Positions 24,618 through 33,218 of a stretch of DNA of 54,337 nucleotides are shown one piece after another. The notes under the pieces are model-generated. The model saw nothing but the letters and a program-made list of their open reading frames with translations, did no database searches and was not told the DNA's origin. The position numbers and the translations under genes are program-made. Positions within the stretch are counted from its first letter, which is position 1; every line of letters starts with the position of its first letter. Source of the stretch: Streptomyces sp. NRRL S-37 (GTDB lineage Bacteria > Actinomycetota > Actinomycetes > Streptomycetales > Streptomycetaceae); the NCBI RefSeq assembly GCF_000721605.1, contig NZ_JOIZ01000030.1:1-54337 (forward strand), read 5' to 3'.

Positions 24618-26210
24618 ATGGGAGAGACGGTGGCGGGGGACGATTTCGCGGGGCTGCTGAGGGAGCTGAAGGAGCGTTCCGGCCTCAGTTACGGGACGCT
24701 GGGCAAGCGGTTGCACATGAGTGCGTCGACACTCCACCGCTACGTCAGCGGTGAGGTCGTACCGGTGGAGTTCGCCCCGGTGGAACGGATGGCCCGGTTG
24801 TGCCGGGCGACCCCCGAGGAACTGCTGGAGCTCCACCGCCGCTGGATCCGCGCGGACGCCCTGCGGGGCGTGAAGGAGGACAGCGGCCCGAAGGAGAAGG
24901 CCAAGTCCGCGGAGGGGGAGAAGGCCAAGTCCCCGGAGGGGGAGAAGGCCAAGTCTGCGGAGGAGCGGAAGGCCACGTCCTCGGAGGAGGGCGAGTCCGT
25001 CGAGGGGCGGGCCGAGCCGGCCGCGGGAGGAACCGAACCGGCCGAGGGGCAAGCCGAGCCGGCCGCGGGAGGAACCGAGCCCTTCGAGGGGCGGGCCGAG
25101 TCCGCCGATAAGAAGGCCGAGCCCTCCGAGGGGCGGGCCGAGTCCGCCGATAAGAAGGCCGAGCCCTCCGAGGAGCAGGCCGAGCCCGGCCGCACCGGAA
25201 ACACGCCCCCCGCCGGCGCGTCCCCGGGGGACGAGGAGGAGGCCGTCACCGTGGTCGGTGACGTGGCCCGGTCCGGTACGCCGGTGGGGGGCCGCAGGCT
25301 CTCACGGCGGACCGCCCTGTACGCCGGCACGGCCGTCGCCCTCGTCGTCGCCGTGGCGCTCGGAGCGACGCTGCTCCCGGACGGGGGGACCGGACGGGAC
25401 GGTTCCGCCGACGCCGCCGGAGCCACCGTCTCCCCCTCGGAGTCCCCCTCACCGTCGCGGACCGCGCGGTCGGCCTCCCCGAGCACGAGCACGAGCACGT
25501 CGGCCACTCCGTCCGCCTCCGCGTCCGCGAAGGACGGACCGACGGCGAGCCCTTCGGCCTCCCGGGGCGGGAACGCCGGCGGTTCCACCGGCCGGGACGG
25601 CGGGGAAGAGGGGGGTGTCCCGGTCACGGTCCAGACCACGCCGTACTACTGGGAGTCCCCCTGCGAGCAGAGCTTCCTCGTCGACCGCAGCCCGCAGAAC
25701 ATGCCGCCCCCGCCCTCCCAGCAGAGCGTGGTCGGCTGGGTCACCCCGCTCGGTGCCGTCGCCGCCGACCGGCAGATGGTCGCGCTCACCGTGCAGGGCA
25801 CGGGCGAGGAGACCGTCGTCGTGCAGGGGCTGCACCTGCGCGTGGCGAGCAGTGGGGCACCGCTCGAATGGAAGAAGTACGCGGCGGGCGTCGGCTGCGG
25901 CGGCGAGGTGGCCACCAAGTCGTTCGACGCGTCGCTCGACCTGGGTGACGCCACGGTCACCCCGATCAACGGGCAGCGGAACTTCCCCTACAGCGTGACC
26001 GAGTCCGACCCCGAGGTCTTCTACGTCGACGCGCACACCTCCGGGCGCGACGTCCGCTGGTACCTGGAGCTCGACTGGTCCAGCGGATCGCGGAAGGGCA
26101 CGATCCGGGTCGACGACCACGGCAAGCCGTTCCGCACCAGCGCCTCGAAGACCGAGTACTACGGGTACATGCTGGGCGGCAACACCTGGGAGTACTTCGA
26201 GGGCACCTGA
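24618..26210 (+). CDS. Membrane-anchored XRE-type HTH protein with an extracellular domain
   Basis: A 530-residue protein in four parts. Residues about 8-60 are an XRE helix-turn-helix (LRELKERSGLSYGTLGKRLH, STLHRYVSGEVVP). Residues 93-184 are charged tandem repeats: EKAKS(A/P)EG three times and 14-residue units four times. One membrane helix (ALYAGTAVALVVAVALGATL, about 233-252) follows RRLSRR. Residues about 275-335 are a Ser/Thr/Pro linker, and the rest is an extracellular domain with two cysteines (PCEQSFLVDR and GVGCGGEV). The plan fits a one-component regulator that senses outside the cell. ATG 24618 has GGGGA seven bases upstream. Confidence 0.82.
   Translation: MGETVAGDDFAGLLRELKERSGLSYGTLGKRLHMSASTLHRYVSGEVVPVEFAPVERMARLCRATPEELLELHRRWIRADALRGVKEDSGPKEKAKSAEGEKAKSPEGEKAKSAEERKATSSEEGESVEGRAEPAAGGTEPAEGQAEPAAGGTEPFEGRAESADKKAEPSEGRAESADKKAEPSEEQAEPGRTGNTPPAGASPGDEEEAVTVVGDVARSGTPVGGRRLSRRTALYAGTAVALVVAVALGATLLPDGGTGRDGSADAAGATVSPSESPSPSRTARSASPSTSTSTSATPSASASAKDGPTASPSASRGGNAGGSTGRDGGEEGGVPVTVQTTPYYWESPCEQSFLVDRSPQNMPPPPSQQSVVGWVTPLGAVAADRQMVALTVQGTGEETVVVQGLHLRVASSGAPLEWKKYAAGVGCGGEVATKSFDASLDLGDATVTPINGQRNFPYSVTESDPEVFYVDAHTSGRDVRWYLELDWSSGSRKGTIRVDDHGKPFRTSASKTEYYGYMLGGNTWEYFEGT
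24894..25169 (+). repeat. In-frame tandem repeats (24-bp x3 and 42-bp x4)
   Basis: Three 24-bp units (24894-24965, coding EKAKSxEG) are followed by four 42-bp units starting at 25002, 25044, 25086 and 25128. Units 3 and 4 of the 42-bp set are nearly identical at the DNA level. All keep the frame of the HTH protein, so copy number may vary between strains. Confidence 0.85.
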
Positions 26211-26338
26211 TCCGGCGGACGGCGCGTCCGGGCGGCGGCCCAACTGCCGCCCGGCGTAAGGTGATCGGGTGGGGCGCCGCTCCCGGCAGGGGTGCGTGCG
26301 CACCGTTTCGTCCCGTACGAACCGTGAGGGAGAAGCCC

Positions 26339-27241
26339 GTGTCCGGTGACGCGCTCAGCCAGGACCCCGCCGAGTTCCAGCGGCGGATCGACAGCGGCAA
26401 GGCGCATCCGGCCCGGGTCTACGACGTGTTCCTCGGGGGCAAGGACCACTACCCCGCGGACCTGTCGGCGGCGGCCGCGGGACTGGCGGCGAACCCGCGC
26501 GGGTACCTCGACGTGCGGCACAACCGGGACTTCCTGCGGCGCGCGGTGAACAGGCTGGTGGCGGACGACGGCATTCGCCAGTTCCTCGACATCGGCACCG
26601 GCCTGCCCACCGCGGAGAACGTGCACCAGATCGCCCAGCGCGTCGCCCCCGAGTCGCGCGTCGTGTACGTCGACAACGACCCGGTGGTGCTGGCGCACGC
26701 GCGCGCCCTGCTCACCAGCGGGCCCGAGGGGCGTACGGACTACCTCGACGCGGACCTGAAGGACCCGGCCGCCATCCTCGAACGGGCGGCGAAGACACTG
26801 GACTTCGACCGGCCGGTCGCGCTGTGCCTGGTCGCCGTCCTGCACTTCGTCGAGGACGAGGAGGCGTACCCGATCGTGCGCGAACTCGTCGGCGCCCTGC
26901 CCTCCGGCAGCCGCGTGGTGCTCAGCCACCTCACCGAGGACCTCAACCCCGAGAGCATCCGGGCGGTCCAACGGACCTACACCGAGCGGGGGTTCACGTT
27001 CGTGCTGCGCACGCGGGCGCAGGTGGAGCGGTTCTTCACCGAGAACTCCCTGGACGTCGTGGACCCGGGCGTGGTCCCCGTGCACCACTGGCGCCCCGAC
27101 CGCGCCGCACCCGTCCCCGAGCGGCCGGAGCCCTCCTACCTGGAGGGCCTCGACCCCATCGAGCGGGTCCGCTACGAGGACATCAACGACGTGACCGACG
27201 CCGACATCAACGTCTACGGAGCCGTCGCCACGAAGGGCTGA
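26339..27241 (+). CDS. SAM-dependent methyltransferase, DUF574 family
   Basis: A 300-residue protein of the actinobacterial DUF574 (Methyltransf_19) group. Signature segments are HPARVYDVFLGGKDHYPAD at the N-terminus, FLDIGTGLPTAENVHQ (SAM-binding), VVYVDNDPVVLAHARALL, and VALCLVAVLHFVEDEE. The family is greatly expanded in Streptomyces and its substrates are unknown. GTG 26339 is chosen because GAGGGAGAA lies upstream at the right distance and the sequence before it does not look coded. It is followed after 68 nt by an aminotransferase gene with its own promoter. Confidence 0.88.
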   Translation: MSGDALSQDPAEFQRRIDSGKAHPARVYDVFLGGKDHYPADLSAAAAGLAANPRGYLDVRHNRDFLRRAVNRLVADDGIRQFLDIGTGLPTAENVHQIAQRVAPESRVVYVDNDPVVLAHARALLTSGPEGRTDYLDADLKDPAAILERAAKTLDFDRPVALCLVAVLHFVEDEEAYPIVRELVGALPSGSRVVLSHLTEDLNPESIRAVQRTYTERGFTFVLRTRAQVERFFTENSLDVVDPGVVPVHHWRPDRAAPVPERPEPSYLEGLDPIERVRYEDINDVTDADINVYGAVATKG

Positions 27242-27275
27242 GACGGGCCCGGCTGTCCGGATCGCGGAAAGTCCC

Positions 27276-27303
27276 TTGTAGACAGCACGTACTTCCCTAG
27301 GGT
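27276..27303 (+). promoter_or_regulatory. Promoter giving a probably leaderless aminotransferase mRNA
   Basis: A -35 element TTGTAG (27276-27281) and a -10 element TAGGGT (27298-27303) are 16 nt apart. The ATG of the aminotransferase is at 27310, six to seven bases after the -10, where transcription should begin. No Shine-Dalgarno sequence lies between. Confidence 0.6.
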
Positions 27304-27309
27304 GCGTGC

Positions 27310-28572
27310 ATGACCGTGACCGAGAACGCCACCGCCGCCACCGCCGTGACCGCTCCGCTGCCGCCGCTGGCCGCGAGGGCCCGGTCGACCGGCGGTTCGC
27401 CCGTACGGGACATCCTCGCCGTCACCGCCCGCCCCGAAGTGATCAACTTCGCGGGCGGGCTGCCGGCCCCCGAACTGTTCGACACCGACGGCATAGCGGC
27501 GGCGTACCGCGCGGTGTTCGACGGGACACCCGCGCGGGCCCTGCAGTACTCCACCACCGAGGGCGACCCCACCCTGCGGGCCGCGCTCGCCGCCCGCACC
27601 TCGGCACGCGGACTCGCCACCGACGCCGACGACATCCTCGTCACCACCGGCTCCCAGCAGGCCCTGTCGCTCCTCGCCACCGCCCTCCTCGAACCCGGCG
27701 ACACCGTCCTCGTCGAGCGCCCCTGCTACCTGGCCGCGCTCCAGGCCTTCGGCCTCGCGGGCGCCCGGGTGGTGGCCGTGCCGGGGGACGAGGACGGGAT
27801 CGATCCCGGGGCACTGGAGGAACTGGTGGTGCGCGAGCACCCCAAGCTGCTCTACACGGTCCCCACCTTCTCCAACCCCACCGGCCGCACCCTGCCGGCC
27901 GCCCGCCGCGCCGCCGTCGCCGAGGTCGCCGGGCGGTGCGGGCTGTGGATCGTCGAGGACGACCCGTACGGGGAGCTGCGCTTCGAAGGCGAACGGGTGC
28001 CGTGGATCGCCTCCTACGAGGGCGCCCGGGACCGGACCGTGCTGCTGGGCTCCTTCTCCAAGGTCATGGCCCCCGGCCTGCGCCTGGGCTGGCTGCGGGC
28101 CCCCGCCGAGCTGCGCCGCGCCTGCACGGTCGCCAAGCAGGCCGCCGACCTGCACACCCCCACCGTCAACCAGCTCGCCGCCGCCCGCTACCTCGCCGAC
28201 AACGACCTCGACGCCCACATCGCACGGGTCGCCGGGGCATACCGCGCCCGCCGGGACGCGATGCTCGCGGGCCTGCCCGCCGCCCTCCCGGCCGGCTCCA
28301 CCTGGACCCGTCCCGAGGGCGGCATGTTCCTCTGGGCCCGGCTGCCGGAGCCGTACGACACCACGGCCCTGCTCCCCGAGGTGGTCCGGCACGACGTGGC
28401 GTACGTCCCCGGCGCGCCCTTCCACGCCGGTGCGCCGGACCGCGCCACACTCCGCCTGTGCTTCGTGACGCAGACCCCGGACGAGATCGCGGAAGGGCTG
28501 CGCAGGCTGGGCGAGGGGCTGCGGACGGCGGCGCACCGGACGGCCCGGGACCTGCGGCGGTCCCCGGCGTAG
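27310..28572 (+). CDS. PLP-dependent aminotransferase (2-aminoadipate-type, class I/II)
   Basis: A 420-residue fold-type-I aminotransferase. INFAGGLPAPELF is the typical start, TTGSQQALSLL and PTFSNPTGRTLP follow, WIVEDDPYGELRFEG holds the PLP-ring aspartate, and the PLP lysine is in GSFSKVMAPGLRLGW. Relatives are 2-aminoadipate and branched-chain or aromatic aminotransferases, and also the domain of MocR regulators, but no HTH is attached here. The substrate is not clear. The mRNA appears to be leaderless, judging by the promoter position. Confidence 0.9.
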   Translation: MTVTENATAATAVTAPLPPLAARARSTGGSPVRDILAVTARPEVINFAGGLPAPELFDTDGIAAAYRAVFDGTPARALQYSTTEGDPTLRAALAARTSARGLATDADDILVTTGSQQALSLLATALLEPGDTVLVERPCYLAALQAFGLAGARVVAVPGDEDGIDPGALEELVVREHPKLLYTVPTFSNPTGRTLPAARRAAVAEVAGRCGLWIVEDDPYGELRFEGERVPWIASYEGARDRTVLLGSFSKVMAPGLRLGWLRAPAELRRACTVAKQAADLHTPTVNQLAAARYLADNDLDAHIARVAGAYRARRDAMLAGLPAALPAGSTWTRPEGGMFLWARLPEPYDTTALLPEVVRHDVAYVPGAPFHAGAPDRATLRLCFVTQTPDEIAEGLRRLGEGLRTAAHRTARDLRRSPA

Positions 28573-28621
28573 GACCAACGGACGAGGGCGGGGATGCCGC
28601 CGCCGCACGTACCGTGATGCC

Positions 28622-29464
28622 ATGTCTGACAGCGCACGGACGACGACACCCTTCTCCCGCGACGCCTACGTCGAGCGCATCGGCTGGGAGGGCGGGCGGC
28701 ACCCCGACGCGGCCACGCTCCGCGGCGTGCAGCTCGCCCACCTGAGGGCCATCCCCTTCGAGAACCTCGACGCCCTCGGTGGCCGTGCCCCCTCCCTCGA
28801 CCTCTCCGACCTGACGGCCAAGCTGGTCCACGGCCGCCGGCGCGGCGGCTACTGCTACGAGCACAACACGCTGTTCGCGGCGGCCCTGGAGGCGCTCGGC
28901 GTCCGGGTGACCCGGCTGACCGCACGGGTCGTCGTCGGCGCGGACCGCTTCGAGGACCGCCCGCGCACCCACATGGCCCTCCTCGCCGAGCTGCCCGGCG
29001 ACCCCCGGCCCCACCTGGCCGACGTCGGCTTCGGCGCCATCGGCTCGCTGCTGGAACCGGTGCCGCTCACGGCGGACACCGAGTTCCACGACGCCGGACG
29101 CCGGCACCGGCTGGTGCACGCACCGCGCCGGGGGCCGCTGGAGACATGGGTGCTCCAGGCGCACGTGGCGGGCGGCTGGCAGGCGCAGTACGCCTTCACC
29201 CTGGAGCCGTTCGAGCCGTCCGACTACGAGATGATCAACTGGCACATCGCCACGAACCCGCGTTCCCCGTTCTCCCGGCGCCCCTACGTCCAGCGCCTCA
29301 CCCCGGACGCCCACCTGCTCCTCGACGGCGACCGCCTCACCGTGACGCGCACCGACGACGGCACGGTCACCGAGAGGAAGCTGTCCGACGAGACGGAGGC
29401 CCGCCGGGTGCTGGCCGAGGAGTTCGGCATCGACGCACCGGCGGGCCTGACGCTCCTGCGGTGA
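28622..29464 (+). CDS. Arylamine N-acetyltransferase
   Basis: A 280-residue NAT-family enzyme that moves the acetyl group from acetyl-CoA to arylamines or hydrazines. The catalytic triad is visible: Cys in RRGGYCYEHN, His in RTHMALLAEL, and Asp in LADVGFGAIG. The N-terminus contains the conserved IPFENLDAL. In actinomycetes relatives also act in antibiotic assembly (amide synthases); no such cluster is near, so a xenobiotic or housekeeping role is more likely. It follows the aminotransferase gene after 49 nt and faces argS. Confidence 0.9.
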   Translation: MSDSARTTTPFSRDAYVERIGWEGGRHPDAATLRGVQLAHLRAIPFENLDALGGRAPSLDLSDLTAKLVHGRRRGGYCYEHNTLFAAALEALGVRVTRLTARVVVGADRFEDRPRTHMALLAELPGDPRPHLADVGFGAIGSLLEPVPLTADTEFHDAGRRHRLVHAPRRGPLETWVLQAHVAGGWQAQYAFTLEPFEPSDYEMINWHIATNPRSPFSRRPYVQRLTPDAHLLLDGDRLTVTRTDDGTVTERKLSDETEARRVLAEEFGIDAPAGLTLLR

Positions 29465-29488
29465 CGGGGCCGGGCCCCGGCGGCGACG

Positions 29489-31249
29489 TCAGAGGCGCTC
29501 GGGCGTCCGGATGCCCAGCAGGGCCATGCCCCGGTGCAGCGTGCGGGCCGTGAGGTCGCACAGGAACAGACGGTTGGCCACCTGCTCCGGCGAACCGGCC
29601 TTCAGCACCGGGCACTTGTCGTAGAACGACGTGTACAGCGACGCCAGCTGGTACAGGTACGCGGCCAGCTTGTGCGGGGCGTACTCCGCCGCCGCCTCGA
29701 AGACGGTGTCCCCGAACGCGTCCAGGTGCAGGCCCAGCGCGCGCTCCGCCTCGTGCAGCGCCAGCTCCGGGTGGGCGGCCGGGCGGACCTCGCCGGCCTT
29801 GCGGAGGATGGACTGGATACGGGCGTACGCGTACTGCAGGTACACGGACGTGTCACCGTTGAGCGAGACCATCTGGTCCAGGTCGAACTTGTAGTCGCGG
29901 CTCGGCGACGTCGACAGGTCCGCGTACTTCACGGCCCCGATGCCGACCTGCGCCGCCCGCTCCCGGATCTCGTCCTCGGTGAGGTCCTTCGCCTTCTCCC
30001 GGACCACCTCCGCCGCCCGCTGCACCGCCTCGTCGAGGAGGTCCTCCAGGCGTACGGTCTCGCCCTCACGCGTCTTGAAGGGCTTGCCGTCCGCGCCGAG
30101 CACCGTGCCGTAGCCCATGTTGTGCGCGGTGACCTCGTCGCCGAGCCAGCCGGCCCGCCGGGCCGTCTCGAAGACCATCTTGAAGTGCAGCGACTGACGC
30201 ACGTCCACGACGTACAGCAGCGTGGTCGCGTGCAGGCCCTGGACCCGGTCGCGGATCGCGGTCAGGTCGGACGCCGCGTAACCGAAGCCGCCGTCCGCCT
30301 TCTGCACGATCAGCGGCACCGGCTGGTCGTCCTTGCCGCGGATGTCGTCGAAGAACACCACCAGCGCGCCCTCGGAGCGCACCGCGACACCCATCTCCTC
30401 CAGGAGGCGGGCGGTCTCCGGCATGCCCTCGTTGTACGCGGACTCGCCGACGATCTCCTCGTCGCGGATCTCCATGTCCAGCTTCTCGAAGACCGAGTAG
30501 AAGTAGACCTTCGACTCGTCCACGAACTGCTGCCACAGCTCCAGCGTCTCCTTGTCGCCGGACTGCAGGGCGACGACCCGCTTACGGGCCCGCTCCTTGA
30601 ACTCCTCGTCCGCGTCGAAGAGCGCACGCGACGCCTTGTACACCCGGTTCAGGTTCGACATGGCCTGCTCGCCGTCGACCTCCTCCGGCGGGGCCAGCTC
30701 ACCCGGGTGCTCGAACAGGTACTGGATGAGCATGCCGAACTGGGTGCCCCAGTCGCCGATGTGGTGCCGGCCGATCGTCTTCTCGCCGGTGAAGTCGAGC
30801 ATGCCGCGCAGGGCGTCACCGATGACCGCCGACCGCAGATGGCCGACGTGCATCTCCTTCGCCACGTTCGGCTGGGCGTAGTCGACGACCGTGACGCCCG
30901 CGTCCGCCTTCAGCGGCACACCGAGCCGGTCGCCGTCCGCGAGCCGCGCCGCGAGGTTCGCGGTGATCGCCCGGTCGGCGACGGTGATGTTCAGGAAGCC
31001 GGGGCCGGAGACCTCGACGTCCTTGATCAGGTCGTCGCCGGTGGTGATGCGGGCGACGACCTCGGCCGCCAGCTCCCGCGGGTTCGCCTTCGCCTTCTTC
31101 GCCAGCGCGAGGATGCCGTTGGCCTGGAAGTCCGCCCGGTCGCTTCGTCGCAGCAGCGGGTCCGCGCCGGCCGCCTCGGGCCGGGTGGCCGAGAGGGCGG
31201 ACGCGAGATGCTGCTGGACGGAGTCGGTGAGGGACGTGACCGAGGCCAT
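29489..31249 (-). CDS. argS: Arginyl-tRNA synthetase
   Basis: A 586-residue class I aminoacyl-tRNA synthetase. The HIGH-type motif is in [16 protein letters not shown], the [13 protein letters not shown] segment is typical of ArgRS, and [17 protein letters not shown] is the KMSKS-region variant found in this family. The N-terminal additional domain (about 110 residues) and the C-terminal DALR anticodon-binding domain ([11 protein letters not shown] onward) are both complete. Its start at 31249 lies 151 nt from the lysS start on the other strand, so the two synthetases are divergent, presumably from one control region. Confidence 0.96.
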   Translation of the reverse strand: MASVTSLTDSVQQHLASALSATRPEAAGADPLLRRSDRADFQANGILALAKKAKANPRELAAEVVARITTGDDLIKDVEVSGPGFLNITVADRAITANLAARLADGDRLGVPLKADAGVTVVDYAQPNVAKEMHVGHLRSAVIGDALRGMLDFTGEKTIGRHHIGDWGTQFGMLIQYLFEHPGELAPPEEVDGEQAMSNLNRVYKASRALFDADEEFKERARKRVVALQSGDKETLELWQQFVDESKVYFYSVFEKLDMEIRDEEIVGESAYNEGMPETARLLEEMGVAVRSEGALVVFFDDIRGKDDQPVPLIVQKADGGFGYAASDLTAIRDRVQGLHATTLLYVVDVRQSLHFKMVFETARRAGWLGDEVTAHNMGYGTVLGADGKPFKTREGETVRLEDLLDEAVQRAAEVVREKAKDLTEDEIRERAAQVGIGAVKYADLSTSPSRDYKFDLDQMVSLNGDTSVYLQYAYARIQSILRKAGEVRPAAHPELALHEAERALGLHLDAFGDTVFEAAAEYAPHKLAAYLYQLASLYTSFYDKCPVLKAGSPEQVANRLFLCDLTARTLHRGMALLGIRTPERL

Positions 31250-31400
31250 GGAGTGGCTGCCGTTCTCTCGGGTTCGTGGACTGCTACGGAAACCGAGTAT
31301 CCCACGCGGTGAAAAGCGGTTTTCGCGGATACGGGCCGGACTGGGAGAATGGAACGGTCAGCCGTGCGACCGTACCGGCTGCCCGAGCAGAAAGAAGGAC

Positions 31401-33143
31401 GTGCCGATCGTGGCTCAGAGCACCGAGACCACCGACTGGGTCTCCCGTTTCGCGGATGAGGTCATCGAGGAGTCGGAGCGTCGGGCCCCGGGCAAACCGG
31501 TCGTCGTCGCGTCCGGACTGTCCCCCTCCGGCCCGATCCACCTGGGCAACCTCCGCGAGGTCATGACCCCCCACCTCGTCGCCGACGAGATCCGCCGCCG
31601 CGGCCACCAGGTCCGGCACCTGATCTCCTGGGACGACTACGACCGGTACCGCAAGGTCCCGGCCGGCATCACCGGCGTCGACGAGACGTGGGCCGAGCAC
31701 ATCGGCAAGCCGCTGACCTCCGTCCCCGCCCCCAAGGGCTCGCCGTACCCGAACTGGGCCGAGCACTTCAAGGCCGCCATGGTCGAATCCCTGGCCGAGC
31801 TGGGCGTGGAGTTCGACGGCATCAGCCAGACCGAGCAGTACACCTCCGGCGTCTACCGCGAGCAGATCCTGCACGCCATGCGCCACCGCGCCGACATCGA
31901 CGCGATCCTCGACCAGTACCGCACCAAGAAGGCCCCGGCGAAGAAGCAGCAGCAGAAGCCCGTCGACGAGGCCGAACTGGAGGCCGCCGAGGGCTCCGGC
32001 GCCGCCGCCGAGGACGACGGCAGCTCCGGCACCGCCGGTTACTTCCCGTACAAGCCGTACTGCGGCAACTGCGAGAAGGACCTCACCACGGTCACCGCCT
32101 ACGACGACGACTCCACCGAGCTGACCTACGCCTGCACCGAGTGCGGCTTCTCGGAGACCGTCCGGCTCAACGAGTTCAACCGCGGCAAGCTGGTCTGGAA
32201 GGTCGACTGGCCCATGCGCTGGGCCTACGAAGGCGTGATCTTCGAACCCAGCGGCGTCGACCACTCCTCACCCGGCTCCTCCTTCCAGGTCGGCGGACAG
32301 ATCGTCGGGATCTTCGACGGCAAGCAGCCCATCGGACCGATGTACGCCTTCGTCGGCATCAGCGGCATGGCGAAGATGTCCTCCTCGAAGGGCGGCGTAC
32401 CCACCCCCGCCGACGCACTGAAGATCATGGAACCCCAGCTGCTGCGCTGGCTCTACGCCCGCCGCCGCCCCAACCAGTCCTTCAAGATCGCCTTCGACCA
32501 GGAGATCCAGCGCCTCTACGACGAGTGGGACCGCCTCGACGCCAAGGTCGCCGACGGCTCCGCCCTGCCCGCCGACGCCGCCGCACACTCCCGCGCGGTC
32601 CGCACCGCGAGCGGCGAGCTGCCGCGCACACCCCGGCCGCTGCCGTACCGCACCCTCGCCTCCGTGGCCGACATCACCGCCGGACACGAGGACCAGGCCC
32701 TGCGCATCCTCAGCGACCTCGACCCGTCGAACCCGCTCGGCTCCCTGGACGAGGCCCGCCCCCGCTACGACAAGGCCGAGGCGTGGATCAACACCCACGT
32801 CCCCGCCGACCAGCGCACCATCGTCCGCGCGGAACCCGACACCGAACTGCTGAAGTCCCTCGACGACCAGGCACAGCAGTCCCTGCGCCTGCTGCTCGAC
32901 GGACTCGCCGACAACTGGTCCCTCGACGGACTCACCCACCTCGTCTACGGCGTCCCCAAGGTCCAGGCCGGCTTCCCCGCCGACGCCACCCCCAAGGAAC
33001 TGCCGGCGGAGATCAAGACCGCCCAGCGGTCGTTCTTCGCCCTGCTCTACCACCTGCTGGTCGGACGGGACACCGGCCCGCGCCTGCCCACCCTGCTGCT
33101 CGCGGTGGGCCAGGAGCGAGTGCGGACCCTGCTCGGGGAGTAA
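31401..33143 (+). CDS. lysS: Class I lysyl-tRNA synthetase
   Basis: A 580-residue class I LysRS, unlike the class II LysRS of most bacteria. The HIGH motif is SGLSPSGPIHLGN and the KMSKS motif is ISGMAKMSSSKGG. A zinc-ribbon-like pair (CGNCEKD and CTECGF) and the C-terminal helical anticodon-binding region follow. GTG 31401 gives the family N-terminus MPIVAQSTETTDW, but AAGGA is only one base before it, so the in-frame GTG at 31410, nine to ten bases after AAGGA, may be the actual start. A strong terminator lies downstream. It is divergent from argS. Confidence 0.95.
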   Translation: MPIVAQSTETTDWVSRFADEVIEESERRAPGKPVVVASGLSPSGPIHLGNLREVMTPHLVADEIRRRGHQVRHLISWDDYDRYRKVPAGITGVDETWAEHIGKPLTSVPAPKGSPYPNWAEHFKAAMVESLAELGVEFDGISQTEQYTSGVYREQILHAMRHRADIDAILDQYRTKKAPAKKQQQKPVDEAELEAAEGSGAAAEDDGSSGTAGYFPYKPYCGNCEKDLTTVTAYDDDSTELTYACTECGFSETVRLNEFNRGKLVWKVDWPMRWAYEGVIFEPSGVDHSSPGSSFQVGGQIVGIFDGKQPIGPMYAFVGISGMAKMSSSKGGVPTPADALKIMEPQLLRWLYARRRPNQSFKIAFDQEIQRLYDEWDRLDAKVADGSALPADAAAHSRAVRTASGELPRTPRPLPYRTLASVADITAGHEDQALRILSDLDPSNPLGSLDEARPRYDKAEAWINTHVPADQRTIVRAEPDTELLKSLDDQAQQSLRLLLDGLADNWSLDGLTHLVYGVPKVQAGFPADATPKELPAEIKTAQRSFFALLYHLLVGRDTGPRLPTLLLAVGQERVRTLLGE

Positions 33144-33156
33144 CCTCCACCCGCAC

Positions 33157-33200
33157 GACGACAGGGGGCGCCCGGTACCGGCCGGGCGCCCCCTGTCGTC
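33157..33200. terminator. Strong bidirectional terminator, 19-bp perfect stem
   Basis: Nineteen bases at 33157-33175 pair without mismatch with 33182-33200 around a 6-nt loop (TACCGG). It lies between lysS and the convergent DUF2637 gene, 13 nt past the lysS stop and 18 nt past the end of the opposing gene. Confidence 0.9.
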
Positions 33201-33218
33201 ATATCCGCGGCTCGCGCC

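Noticed and set aside
24894..25169. CRISPR-like periodicity
   Set aside because: The repeats are adjacent, have no spacers and keep a reading frame.
29534..31312. 592-codon frame opposite argS
   Set aside because: Shadow of argS; Arg/Leu/Val/Asp-rich without any domain.
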